From the NCBI GenBank assembly GCA_014621425.1, contig JAANBB010000048.1, positions 62,001 through 126,000 of the forward strand: 64,000 nt of DNA, given 5' to 3'. Positions within the stretch are counted from its first letter, which is position 1. Each line of letters starts with the position of its first letter. Positions 54,267-64,000 of the stretch are shown here, one piece after another. This DNA comes from Cylindrodendrum hubeiense (lineage: Eukaryota; Ascomycota; Sordariomycetes; Hypocreales; Nectriaceae). The notes beneath the pieces are model-generated. The model ran no database searches and had not been told where the DNA came from. It saw only the letters and a list, made by a program, of their open reading frames with translations. The position numbers and the translations under genes are program-made.

Positions 54267-55550
54267 TATCATGGCGGCTGAAGCGTCCCTGCCACAATAG
54301 TCACTCACTTGGTACCCCCAAACCCATTTCGTCATTTGGCCCGAGGCCTCGTACCTTGGCAATCTCGGATCCGCAACGTTTAAGCATGCCGATAGTCGGC
54401 TGTCGTTACGGGGTCCTGCTGGAGCCCCAAAGGAGGCGCGGCTGANAGACAGCTAGCAGTCTCAGCGCAGACCAGCTGACCCGCGACACCACGCCCGTCA
54501 CCCCCACGTGGCTCGTGTGCATCACCAAGGTGGCCGGTACTCAAGGCAAGGCCGAGTAAAGACTCACCCGTCCATGTTGGCGAAAACTCGTGGCGAAAAA
54601 GCACGAGGCTCAATTAGGCTTCGCAGGCTGTAAAACGCCCACAACGGAGACCAGTCCGTCGTTTCTACCCCCAGGCTGCGCTGTATTTCTCCCTCCCGGA
54701 AAAGCTGAAATTGCTGAAATTGGTGAGATGGCTGGACGGGCCGATTGTCTCAAGCCCAGAGTCATGCCATGTATCTCCCGGCGCGGCGACTAATGAAGCC
54801 GCTGGCTCTAGTAGACTTGCAAGCGGGTGGGAACGATCACGCCGGCCGCCACACAGCGAGATTTGGGTGACAGCCCCGGCCCTATTTTTCGTTTACTCGC
54901 TTCACCGACACGCAAAGGATGGCGAAAGCCGATTCAGTCATGGTATTGACGGACAGGTTCTCGGCGAGACTACCCCAACTCCCCACATGGTTGAGGCCTG
55001 GCCGTCGTATCACTTGTCCTCTTTCGGTGAAGCTTGTCGGCACTCCCTAGTTAGAGGGTGCGGCCACGGCCTCTGATTGGGCACTGCGCCGTGAGGACCC
55101 AGTTTCTTCCCCGGAGGTCCAGACCTTCGGGGGTCTCGATCTCTCGAGGGTCTGATTCAAGCTACCGAGAGATGGGGATGCCGAAACAAGAGGAGAAAAA
55201 GAGGAGAAAAAAGCTTAACACTTGGCCGCGTACTCTGCGTCTGATTGGATACCGTTCGCCCAACAACGGGGCCGTTGGTTGGGGTAAAGTCTATCGGACC
55301 GACATCTCGAAACGCTCAAGGCCTGGATCATGGAGAAGCTGGGGAGCTGGGGAGCTTGGCCTCCACATCGAGTCGTGCGGAGAGGTCTGGGGATTAAGTT
55401 GAGGGGGGAAGTGGAGTTGGAAGAGGCTGTGGGTTCACAACGATGGAAAGAACATAAATATTGGAATCATCGCCGTCAAGTGTTTGTTGTATCACTCACC
55501 ACTACACTCCAATCCCTTCTCCTCCTCACATCCATCCATCTATCTTCATC
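54267..55550. other. Promoter side of the fucose-permease-like gene; contains an ambiguous base
   Basis: An N is at 54446. A single CCCCACAT is at 54981-54988. The last 60 bp before 55551 are C/T-rich, a usual fungal core promoter and leader. No gene is supported. Confidence 0.4.
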
Positions 55551-56936
55551 ATGGCTGGAGGCATTCCTACCGCTGCTCCCACTCTGACGGGCGGCTACCT
55601 GACTGGTCGGGCCCTCATCTTCCCCCTCTCCCTCATTATTTCTCTCTTCTTCCTCTGGGGATTCTCCTACGGCCTCCTCGATGTGCTCAACAAGCACTTT
55701 CAGACCGTTCTCGGCATTACCCGCCTCGAGTCTACTGGCCTGCAGGTCATGTACTTTGGCGGCGGTTATCTGCTCTTCTCTCCCATTGCTGCAGAGGTCC
55801 TTAAGCGCCGCGGCTACAAGCAAACTATCCTGATGGGACTTACTCTCTACTCTCTGGGTGCTATCCTCTTCTGGCCTGTCGCCCATTCCGCCAACGGAAA
55901 CAGCAACGGCAAGGCCGTGTTTGGCGGCTTCTGTGCTTGCACTCTTGTCATCGCCTGCGGTCTCGCCACTCTTGAAACGGCTGCCAACTCGTACGCCATC
56001 GTCATCGGCAAGCCAGAGTCTGCTTCGGCTCGTCTGCAGTTCTGCCAGTCATGGAACGGTGTCGCTTCCTTCATCGGCCCCCTTATCGCCTCCAAGTACT
56101 TCTTCTCGGGCGAGAACCAGGACAGTCTCACCAATGTCCAATACGTCTACCTCGCTGTCAGCTGCGCTGGTGCCGCTGTCGCAGTCCTCTTCTTCTTTGC
56201 CCGCCTTCCCGAAATCCCCGAGGCCGTCATCGAGGATGAAGATCAGGCTCATGGCCATGTCGCCCTGGGCTCGTTCTGGAAGCAGTACAACATGTGGTTC
56301 GCCTTTGGTGCCCAGCTTTGCTACGTCGGTGCCCAGGTCACCATCGCCACATTCTTCATCAACTACGCCCACGAGAACGGTGGCATCTCTACCAGCAAGG
56401 CCAGCACCATGCTGAGCTATGCTCTGATCACCTTCACTGTCGGCCGATTCTTTGCTACTGCTCTGGCCATGGTCCTCACATCCGGATTTATCATGGTCGT
56501 CTATACCCTCTGCGCCATTGCCCTTACCGCCTACGTCAGCGCTGGTCACGGCGCTGCCAGTGTTGGAGTGCTCATTGCCATCTTCTTCTTCGAGGCCCCC
56601 ATGTATCCTACCATCTTCGCCATGGGTACCAAGAACCTTGGCCGCCACACCAGACGCGCGGCAGGTGTCCTTGTCATGGGTGTCTCTGGTGGTGCCATCT
56701 TCCCTCCTATCCAGGGCGCCATTGCCGACGCCAAGGGAACTCGTATCAGCTACATCGTTCCCCTGGTCGGTTTTGTTTACGTTTTGGTGTACGTCGGTGT
56801 TAACTGGGTTCGCGATGGTATGAAGATTCTGCAGCCTAAGGCGTCTGAGACCTCAGTTGGCGATGAGTCTAGCGAGAAGGAGAATGATAATGCTATTTAT
56901 GAGCAGCGTGAGAAGAAGGGCGATGACATGGCATAG
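55551..56936 (+). CDS. MFS sugar transporter, L-fucose permease (FucP)-like
   Basis: Single-exon transporter of 461 residues; the ATG at 55551 sits in a good context (TCATCATGGCT) right after a C/T-rich leader. FucP/GlcP-family marks include SLFFLWGFSYGLLDVLNKHFQ in helix 1, GGGYLLFSPIA, LATLETAANSYA, EAPMYPTIFAMG and GGAIFPPIQG. About 12 helices are predicted, with a charged C-terminal tail (KEKENDN-like). Codon use is strongly C-ending, unlike the block to the left, as expected for a conserved, well expressed core gene. Substrate is likely a hexose or deoxyhexose. Confidence 0.92.
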   Translation: MAGGIPTAAPTLTGGYLTGRALIFPLSLIISLFFLWGFSYGLLDVLNKHFQTVLGITRLESTGLQVMYFGGGYLLFSPIAAEVLKRRGYKQTILMGLTLYSLGAILFWPVAHSANGNSNGKAVFGGFCACTLVIACGLATLETAANSYAIVIGKPESASARLQFCQSWNGVASFIGPLIASKYFFSGENQDSLTNVQYVYLAVSCAGAAVAVLFFFARLPEIPEAVIEDEDQAHGHVALGSFWKQYNMWFAFGAQLCYVGAQVTIATFFINYAHENGGISTSKASTMLSYALITFTVGRFFATALAMVLTSGFIMVVYTLCAIALTAYVSAGHGAASVGVLIAIFFFEAPMYPTIFAMGTKNLGRHTRRAAGVLVMGVSGGAIFPPIQGAIADAKGTRISYIVPLVGFVYVLVYVGVNWVRDGMKILQPKASETSVGDESSEKENDNAIYEQREKKGDDMA

Positions 56937-57139
56937 AAGATCTCTAAAGTCATACACCCCACCCGAAAATAGAAGTAGACCAACTTTTATAGAACCTATT
57001 CAACAATAAATGTACTAAAAAAAAACATTGTCACCAAACTTGTATCGATCGATGTGAATCTGAAGATTGTCTTATAGTCGACTGACGATGCACTCAAAAA
57101 ATATTTATAGACTTTGCATACGACTTTGCATACGCCACA
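56937..57139. terminator. 3' regions of convergent genes
   Basis: AT-rich 200-bp gap between the fucose-permease-like and lipase gene ends, with AATAAA-like sequence at about 57005-57010 and a short A-run. CCCCAC at 56957-56962 is probably incidental. Confidence 0.35.
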
Positions 57140-58486
57140 CTACCACAAGCTAAATACACCATTTGGCACATCCTGCCTCCGCTTCAGCAACGGGCTCGAC
57201 GTATCGTTCCTCGTCACGTTCTGAATAGTGCATCCCTCAGTCTCATAGACTTCGGCATATGTATCAGTTAGAACAGCCGCCAGCCACTGTAGGGCAGCAG
57301 AAAGACCGTAATAAGCCTCATCGGAGTGAGTGCCAACAGTATTCCTCTGGTACAAAATGTTGGCACCGATATTGCAATACTTCTCAATTAGCGCATCTGT
57401 GTCGGCAACCTTGCTGATCTCGTCGTGAATCGCCTTGTACGCAAATATGGGCCATTGAGGCACACCATGGTAGCCCATGATGCCATCGCGGTTGATTACC
57501 GCTGTAATCTTGGGGTCACGGAAGGTAGCAGAGCCCTTTTTGAAGTAGTCGGCGATATCAACGCCCGCATAGGCGACACCAGCCTCGGCCAGAGTAAATT
57601 TCTTGGCAGCCAAAAAGCCAGTCTTGTTGTAGGGCCCTTCGGTCTTGAGCAGGGAGATCAGGTACTTCTGCACCTTGGGATATTGGCTCGTCAGGCCTAG
57701 CATAGCGCTCGGAGCCAAACCCGCAGCATTGGTGCCAGATATGGACTCCAGGACGCTGGTGATGTTGGGCGTCAAACCTCCTAGTGCTGCACCAACAATG
57801 GTCTCTGACAGGTCTGGTGCATATTGGACTCCAAGCTCAGAGGCCCACTCACTAGCCAATGCGCCACCGGAGTAGCCCCAGAGCGCGACGCGGGGCGAGG
57901 ATATGTTCAGGCCCAGGCCAAGCGAGAGCACGGCACGGATCGAGTCTAGGGTTGCATATCCAGAGACAACCCCCGCAGTAAAAGAAGCCAATGGCCCTTC
58001 GTAATCTGGCACAGAGACGAAAAGTCCTAGTCCCAAGGCGGCACCGTAGGGAGCACTCGCATCAGTGGTGTACAGACTGTAGCTCGGGCTTGAATCAACA
58101 TCGGCAGAGTCGTATGGCACTTGGTAAGACACCAGAGCAGCCTGGTGAAAAATACGTGCCGAAGCGCTCTTAGATCCAAGCTCCGGCACGAGCAGAGTGG
58201 TGACGGCCCATGATGGCTTATACTGGCTGTTGGTGGTGCGGAAGAGGATGTTGTATGTAGCAGAGCTGTTGCCGACGATGTCGGTCAAGTTTCCAGGTGC
58301 AGGCCGCACCCGCAATACAGTCCCGGGCTCGGTATCCTCATAGCCATGCGGAGCGGAGTACCAAGGATCCTGGCTCGGCGGGAGAGGTCCCGACGGCGCA
58401 GATCGCTTGTGGATTTGGGGAGTACCGGTGGCAGTAGCAATTGCCACCCAAAAACTCAAAAGAGCCAGGGCAAGTTGAAGGGACAT
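57140..58486 (-). CDS. Secreted lipase of the CAL-A/LIP family
   Basis: Single-exon gene, 448 residues. It has an N-terminal signal peptide (hydrophobic core about residues 4-18, cleavage likely after ATATG or nearby) and a KR site at 27-28 that could be a propeptide junction. The lipase elbow is GYSGG (Ser206), with Asp355 in IHDEISKV and His387 in TVGTHSDEAYY, matching the order in Candida CAL-A-type secretory lipases. Several N-glycosylation sequons are present. It hydrolyses extracellular triglycerides or esters. It is outside the motif-bearing block and shares the C-ending codon style of its neighbour. Confidence 0.92.
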   Translation of the reverse strand: MSLQLALALLSFWVAIATATGTPQIHKRSAPSGPLPPSQDPWYSAPHGYEDTEPGTVLRVRPAPGNLTDIVGNSSATYNILFRTTNSQYKPSWAVTTLLVPELGSKSASARIFHQAALVSYQVPYDSADVDSSPSYSLYTTDASAPYGAALGLGLFVSVPDYEGPLASFTAGVVSGYATLDSIRAVLSLGLGLNISSPRVALWGYSGGALASEWASELGVQYAPDLSETIVGAALGGLTPNITSVLESISGTNAAGLAPSAMLGLTSQYPKVQKYLISLLKTEGPYNKTGFLAAKKFTLAEAGVAYAGVDIADYFKKGSATFRDPKITAVINRDGIMGYHGVPQWPIFAYKAIHDEISKVADTDALIEKYCNIGANILYQRNTVGTHSDEAYYGLSAALQWLAAVLTDTYAEVYETEGCTIQNVTRNDTSSPLLKRRQDVPNGVFSLW

Positions 58487-59642
58487 TTCAAATGAGCTGG
58501 CGAGGTTAGAGAGAGAAGAGGAGATGAAGCAATTTGGCAGAGGAGGGGGCTTGTTGATGTGTTGGTTTTGGTATGAGGTGGCGACGCTAGTAGCTAAGGC
58601 TGAGCCGAGGAGAACGGGTAGGACGGCTGAGCTCTGCAGCTAATTGATGATGATGACGGCATTAGCCTTGGGGGCCAGAGAGTCCGAGGGCCAAAAAGTC
58701 CGAAAGAATTCGCCAATCATGAAGAGAGACGCATGGATTATGACCAGGTTAGTCAAGGTCACAGGTTATCGTGTCCGTTTCTGGCATCTAAATCGTGACC
58801 GGATTCGTTTGCCCCAGCCTCCGCTCTCAGCAATAACGGCTATAAATGCATTCTCTAGTGCCAATACGGGGAGGATTGGAATATACCCCGCTAATTCACA
58901 AGGCGAAGCCGCACGTGCAAATGGCATAGCCCGAGTATCGGCCGCCTTTGGATTGGCCCTGTGCAATAAGAAAACGGTAAACACATTCCAGCCATTCTTT
59001 CTAGCTGCGGCCCAGAGCGCAGTCTCTCTTTCGGCTACTCCGCAGACACTTTACACTTACGCGCATGTCCGTCCGGTGAAACCAGAACTACCGATCCATT
59101 GCCATTTTCGACGGCAGCGCATGACTGGGCTAGTAATATTACGCAGACTTTTGTTTTTTTTATAGCAAATTGAGGGTATCGATTATTAATTTCTGGCTTC
59201 AATAACTGCTCAATGACGATTATCGCCTCTGCATATTGTAGCACACAGCACCACTCAATTAGTGTCTGCATTTCCCACCATGCCTAATTACCCCCTGCAC
59301 CTCACACATCCAGCGCACTTTTAATGCCCAGCAGCAGAAGACGCCCAGTAGCCCTTATCGCCCAGTGAATCCAACACCCAGCATCTGGCGCACCTGCAAC
59401 CCTATGCCGCTTCCCTGAAGTCCTTCTTTGCTCCCCATTCATAAAAATTCTGCCGGCGCTGTTTTCGTTGCAAATGGCGAGCTGGCAGACCCATGGGGTC
59501 CAGCAACGTGTGCCATTGAAACCTCGAAAACCCCCACGCATTCTATTACCTACAGTCCACGCCTTATCCCTTTTGGGCCTTGGCCAAAACCTCCATGGCT
59601 CTCGTTTCGATTTATAAGATGGTGTTGGCCCAGTCTTCGCAA
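58487..59642. other. Intergenic, no gene seen
   Basis: Upstream region of the lipase gene. A 173-codon plus-strand frame at 58644 begins with a run of Met codons in simple sequence and shows no domain; I do not treat it as a gene. Confidence 0.4.
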
Positions 59643-60332
59643 TTAATGAGATGCTTCGGTATCACCCTTTTGCTGCACGCTGCTCGGCACACGCGCTTTC
59701 CGTCTCTGCACTGCATCCCAAAACGCAACACCGGTCTCGAGAAGGTGGATGAGGAAGAATGGAATGAGATTGTACTGCCAGCCTTTCATGATGTGCAGGT
59801 GGCTCTCGATGTCGCTCCTGACGCCAGAATCAACCAGGTCGAGTTTAAGAACGGCTGAGAACCAGTTTTGCGGTGTCCAGGAATCTAGGTTGTATTTTTT
59901 GCCGTCGAGTCCTGCAGCAACGCTGGGGTCAATCGTCTGGCCATTGTGGTTGTTCGTGACGACGAAGACGTAGATGAGGGCCGATAGGACAAGTAGGAGG
60001 CTTAGGAAATTGGTAACCAGCCAGCCGTGGTAAAACGCGATACTGAATTTGCCAGCATTTGGTCGAGAGCGGAGCCAGAGAGCGAGAAATCCTCCAAGTC
60101 CGATGAGGATGAAACCAGTTCCTGCCGCACCGTTGCTGGTGTGCCCTTGGTCGACGATAAGGTTCTTGGGTTCGCCCTTCAGTTCGTATGTTGAGCCGTC
60201 GAATGAAAAGGCAAAAGTGCCGCTTGCGGTGCCATGCAGCCATCCAACCATTGCTGAGATAAAGGATAGCTCGATGATGGACACGACCATCAACAGCGCC
60301 AGAGAGGCGTATAGCGCGATGCGGGACCCCAT
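59643..60332 (-). CDS. Small four-helix membrane protein, unknown function
   Basis: Single-exon, 229 residues. Hydrophobic segments lie at about 7-29, 73-91, 103-127 and 188-206. The loop between helices 1 and 2 contains FAFSFDGSTYELKGEPKNLIV and the loop between 3 and 4 a QNWFSAVLKLDL stretch. The C-terminus is basic and probably cytosolic. It resembles uncharacterised fungal MARVEL/SUR7-like proteins in helix number only. I do not assign a function. Confidence 0.75.
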   Translation of the reverse strand: MGSRIALYASLALLMVVSIIELSFISAMVGWLHGTASGTFAFSFDGSTYELKGEPKNLIVDQGHTSNGAAGTGFILIGLGGFLALWLRSRPNAGKFSIAFYHGWLVTNFLSLLLVLSALIYVFVVTNNHNGQTIDPSVAAGLDGKKYNLDSWTPQNWFSAVLKLDLVDSGVRSDIESHLHIMKGWQYNLIPFFLIHLLETGVAFWDAVQRRKARVPSSVQQKGDTEASH

Positions 60333-61835
60333 TTTGACGATAAAAAAGTAGGTGAGATGGCAAAGGTCTGCGCTAGGAGTGGGCTATCCCGGCATATTTG
60401 TAGAAACCTGTGTTGATGTCAGCGTGGCATAAAATCCATATCAGCCTTAGTGCTGACCACCAGCGGCCCGCCGCAAGATTGGTGTTCAGCTCACTACTTC
60501 GTAAGCATGACATTACATCATTTAATAATATTGCGAAGACTAGCTCATTCCTTGCTTACATAGCTACGGAGCACACACTGCCAATGATACCGTTGAGATA
60601 TGTTATCCCTGTAAAATTGCTTTTCTAGGGCGGCCGACCCAGGTGGTTGATGACTGAATCAATCAACCACCATCTAGTGTCTCTTCTGTTTCTCGTCATT
60701 GGAATCGGGTACCAGTATTGATTTCTTGAAATGCATAAATAACTGCATTTTGCATGTTGTCCTACCCGTATTTTCCGTGATTCCTTATGAACACATTCAA
60801 GCTTGTTATCTAGGGCGCTAAAAATGAAGCCCAACTTTTAGCGTGTGATAGCTCCAGTGCACATGAGAATCAATCACAGAAGAGAGATAGCCTCGCATGC
60901 TTAAGCGTGAAAGTAGCGTCATAAGTCAGCGTTGCAATTGAAGCTACTGTTGTTTCAAGTCCTCTAGTAGCCTAGCTGGGTACGAGAAATAGAGTTTATT
61001 GTAGGGGTTGACCTTGAATTTGATCAACCTTTTCTCAATTAACTCATGAGCGCCATCGCCACTCACAGGGATGCCGAGACAGGAATAAGCATGAATAGTT
61101 TATTTCGATGAACTGGAATGATAACCCAACCCCTGAACTGCCTGATTTGCAATGTGACATGATATATGGTAGAGATTTCAAGAACATGAGGGGGGATGTC
61201 GCGTCTGACCTACGGCAAAAGGGGAATGAACACTTCGTTAATGCGTAGTGCAAAGACGGCCGAATATATATAACAAAGTAGATGGCTATGAAGTTGGCCA
61301 ACGAAAAAGATCCCGTCTCCTTCATTCATCTACAAGTATAAAACCCCGGTCGAGCGCCTCAGTGCATGTTTGACGCCCAAAATACCGCAGGTCGGTAATT
61401 TCGGTATGCTGCCGAGCAAGCGATTCCGCATTAGGCAAGAATTAGCCCGTTGACCATGATCGGGTGAATTATCTGGTTACCCACCTGAGCCTAATTGGCT
61501 GGCTGTTGTTGAAAAGATGGAGTTGATCCGGCTGAACATCGGTTGTTCGCCTGTCAGATTGTGTCTGCTCACTTTGGATCTTGGGGCAGATACCCGATTG
61601 GAAGGACGGCAAAACTACATCCAGAGAAGCTAGATATCGATCACGTTTATGGTTAATGGATCCGCTCTGTATCGGGGGAATTCCCACCCTCGTGCGGGGA
61701 GAGACAGTAACCTGACACGGGGGATGTGTCCACAGCATGGCCTTGAAGACATAAAAGGACTCGCAGCTGCCGTGTCCTAGTCGTATCCTAATTGTCTACT
61801 TCTTTTCAAGAATAAACTCGAAATCCCACATCAAA
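60333..61835. other. Intergenic, no gene seen
   Basis: About 1.5 kb with only short frames. The last 100 bp contain a likely promoter and leader for the UPF0303 gene. Confidence 0.4.
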
Positions 61836-62492
61836 ATGAGCCAAACTATCCTAACGCGCCAGACTTCCATTGTTGCCGCCTTATCCAAGGTGCAGGACGC
61901 ATTCCAGAACCCAGCGGAACCATTGCCGATCCCGTACCCGTCATCTGACGTAAGCTTTCTGCCGCGGCAATGATATGCTGGCGAGTCTCATGACTGACCT
62001 CATCCGTTTATGTAGATCAACGAGCTCAAGCTTGATGGGGACTCATTCACCCTAGAGTCGTTCACTGCTGAGGATGCCATTGTGCTGGGAAACTTGTTGC
62101 TCGCTCGCCTCATGCCCTATGCCAAAGAACAACCAGCTATCATCTCTATCGCCCATGCCAATTCCCACGTCGTCTTCCAAAGTGCCACCGGCCCGGGCAC
62201 AGTTCTTGAGAACGAAAGCTGGGTGCGGCGAAAGAGGAACACTATCATGAGATTTGGGCGCAGCTCGTGGTACATGCAATGCATGTTCGAGGGCGATCAG
62301 GAGAAGTTCTTTTCCCTTTTTGCTATCGGGCCTGAGACAAGGAGCGAGTATGCAATTGCTGGTGGTGGTGTGCCCATTCGCGTCAAAGGCGTTGAGGGGG
62401 TAGTGGCCACTGTTATTGTCAGTGGATTGAAACAGGAGGAGGATCATGGCATTATTGTAGATGTCATCAAGGGTAACTGGAGCCCTATTTAA
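61836..62492 (+). CDS. UPF0303 (YBR137W-like, GlcG/HbpS fold) protein
   Basis: Protein of 196 residues; exons 61836-61949 and 62016-62492. It shows the family pattern ALGNLLLARLMPYA-like (LGNLLLARLMPYAKEQP), SIAHANSHVVFQSATGPGT, WVRRKRNTIMRFGRSSWYM and the glycine-rich YAIAGGGVPIRVKGVEGVVATVIVSGL. The last motif corresponds to the heme-degrading/GlcG-like fold. Yeast YBR137W is linked to the Get/Bag6-like tail-anchor system; the role here is unknown. Not part of the block. Confidence 0.88.
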
Positions 62493-64000
62493 TGTGGAAA
62501 AATAGGGAGATAAAGAATAGGCCGTGTCCCTTTAATCGACGATGACATGCCAGAGAACGTCCGTTTTAAGTGAGCTACCCTAGACCAATATTGTAAAGGG
62601 CCAGTATCTGATCACCGATTTGCACTGAACGCATGCAAGGCCATTATAGAAGTCTCTAATATCAGAATACCCTTTGAAATTCGGACTTGGTGTGACACCA
62701 CGTCAATGCACAGGAAACAGGCACCCAGGTGGAGGATAAGACCTGGGTCAAGTTACGTGGCATTTTCCAAGACAACCTCGGTCCAAAGTCATGACTGGCA
62801 CTTCACATATTGCAACAAGCGAAGTACAGTAAGTAGATGTTACCAATTACCGCCATGAGATGCTACGTCCACGCGGTCAGATCTGGCGCCCCGCAGAATG
62901 ATGGTCAGTAGGCCTCCGAGTCATTCCGTAGTCCGTGTGGCGAAGTCTCGCCACGACTGACCCACAGCTAAATGAGGATACAAAATCAGCCACGCACAGC
63001 CTTAGTCAGGGGGGCAATATCACCTAAAGAATAAGCACTTAGCAAACCCACGCCACGGTCGCGGAGTGTGAGTGTGCAACAAATTTTATGTCTCGGCTGG
63101 CACTGCAGCTTACTCACTCGGCACAGAGGCTCCTCCTCATATTTACTTGGAATTATTTAGCTGGTATTTGCCTCAGGCAGCTGCCATCTTTTCAAGCGAA
63201 ATCCAGCTTGCAACTCCTATTTGAAGGGATATCCCTTTTACACCCTGGGAAGAACACTAAAATAATCACAACAAGTGGTAGCAATTGTTTATTAATTGAC
63301 CCTACCACACGCTCAAACACACCAAATTGAGCCACCCTCTCCCTCTTCAAGATCCCTTCAACTAAATTAGCTTAGGCGCCAAGCCCAGTCAATCTAGGAT
63401 GATTTTCAGGAGCTCTTTAGACACCAATGACCTTACTAAAGCTGTCTCTGTTAATGGGCTCGAATAGCAGCTCTTCTTTATCGAGATGGATACAAATCTT
63501 GCTGCAGCAGGCAATTGCGACATAAGTCTTTAGTGCCACAACCAGGATCCCCTGTCTTATTTAGCCTCTTTTGTGTAGTTCAATGCATTCAAAATGTTGA
63601 GATCTGTTTTTTTTGTTACTTCATCTATTGTGTCGCTTTTGAAGCTTACTGTTAAAATCGACGACATCGACGAACATCGGCAGAGCGATGGGGGTCTCAA
63701 AGTTATTGCCCTCATACGAGCACCCTCTCTCAAAAGATGTCCACACGCCGAGGAGCAGTAAACATAATGCCGTTCGGGCCATACGCGGGCCTTAAAACGG
63801 CTTGTCCTCCGCAATTTGAAACCAAATGCCTGAAACATTCTCCATGGCACGTTTTGGAAAGACTGTGGGCGCTGTTTCTCCACAAAGGGGATTACAAGCG
63901 ACATGGCTTCCACCAATCGGTTTAACATGGAAACACGATCCCGGCCATAAAACTTTATTAGGGACCGCACGATGATACCGTATCCCGAATTGGACAGCGG
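62493..64000. other. Right-end region, no gene supported
   Basis: About 1.5 kb with short frames only. A minus-strand open frame at 63557-63970 (137 codons) has no recognised domain and could be chance or the edge of an unseen gene. Confidence 0.35.

Noticed and set aside
58644..59165. 173-codon open frame upstream of the lipase gene
   Set aside because: Begins in ATGATGATG simple sequence, low protein-like character and no recognisable motif; it occupies the lipase promoter.
63557..63970. 137-codon minus-strand frame near the right edge
   Set aside because: No domain, no intron logic, no neighbour support; kept only as a note.
1..64000. Transposons, tRNA, rRNA, CRISPR
   Set aside because: No transposase or reverse transcriptase frames, terminal repeats, cloverleaf-like boxes or spaced repeat arrays were recognised by reading.

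Overview
The window is genomic DNA of a filamentous ascomycete (Pezizomycotina). Almost every gene is split by short introns (about 42-117 bp) with GT...AG ends, and the families are fungal: Zn2Cys6 and C2H2 regulators, several P450s, carboxylesterases of type B and a LaeA-like methyltransferase. I cannot name the species. No rRNA, tRNA, transposon or CRISPR array was found. There is one ambiguous base at 54446.

Layout. 1-1400: 3' part of a multi-pass membrane protein gene running off the left edge. 2648-46675: a dense block of about 20 genes that reads as one oxidative degradation or tailoring pathway. It holds a permease, a FAD phenol-hydroxylase-type monooxygenase, an NAD(P)-binding protein, a BBE-type flavoprotein, two metallo-beta-lactamase-fold hydrolases, a glutamine-amidotransferase-like protein, three P450s with their own P450 reductase, an ADR1-like C2H2 regulator, a maleylacetate-reductase-type dehydrogenase, an alpha/beta hydrolase, two carboxylesterases, two beta-hydroxyacid dehydrogenases, an SDR, a carboxymuconolactone-decarboxylase-family protein, a homogentisate-dioxygenase-family enzyme, an MFS transporter and an SDR relic. 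46995-51312: a Zn2Cys6 regulator and a LaeA-like methyltransferase. 51313-55550: gene-poor. 55551-62492: genes with a more C-ending codon style, namely a fucose-permease-like MFS protein, a secreted lipase, a small membrane protein and a UPF0303 protein.

How the block works together (inference). Esterases and lactonases would free phenolic or lactone intermediates. P450s fed by the local reductase, plus the FAD monooxygenase, would add hydroxyl groups. The dioxygenase would open the ring. Maleylacetate reductase, the beta-hydroxyacid dehydrogenases, the SDR and the decarboxylase-family protein would carry the open chain towards central metabolism. The usual partners of homogentisate dioxygenase, fumarylacetoacetase and maleylacetoacetate isomerase, are absent, so this is probably not ordinary tyrosine catabolism.

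The most notable signal is in the spaces between genes. The hexamer GTGGGG, mostly as ATGTGGGG(T/G), occurs at 36 non-coding places between 2.7 and 44.7 kb and is nearly absent outside. The C2H2 regulator inside the block has ADR1-type recognition residues (R39/H42/R45 and R67/L70/R73). By the zinc-finger code these predict a site close to GTG-GGG. This suggests a self-contained regulon whose edges can be read from the DNA.
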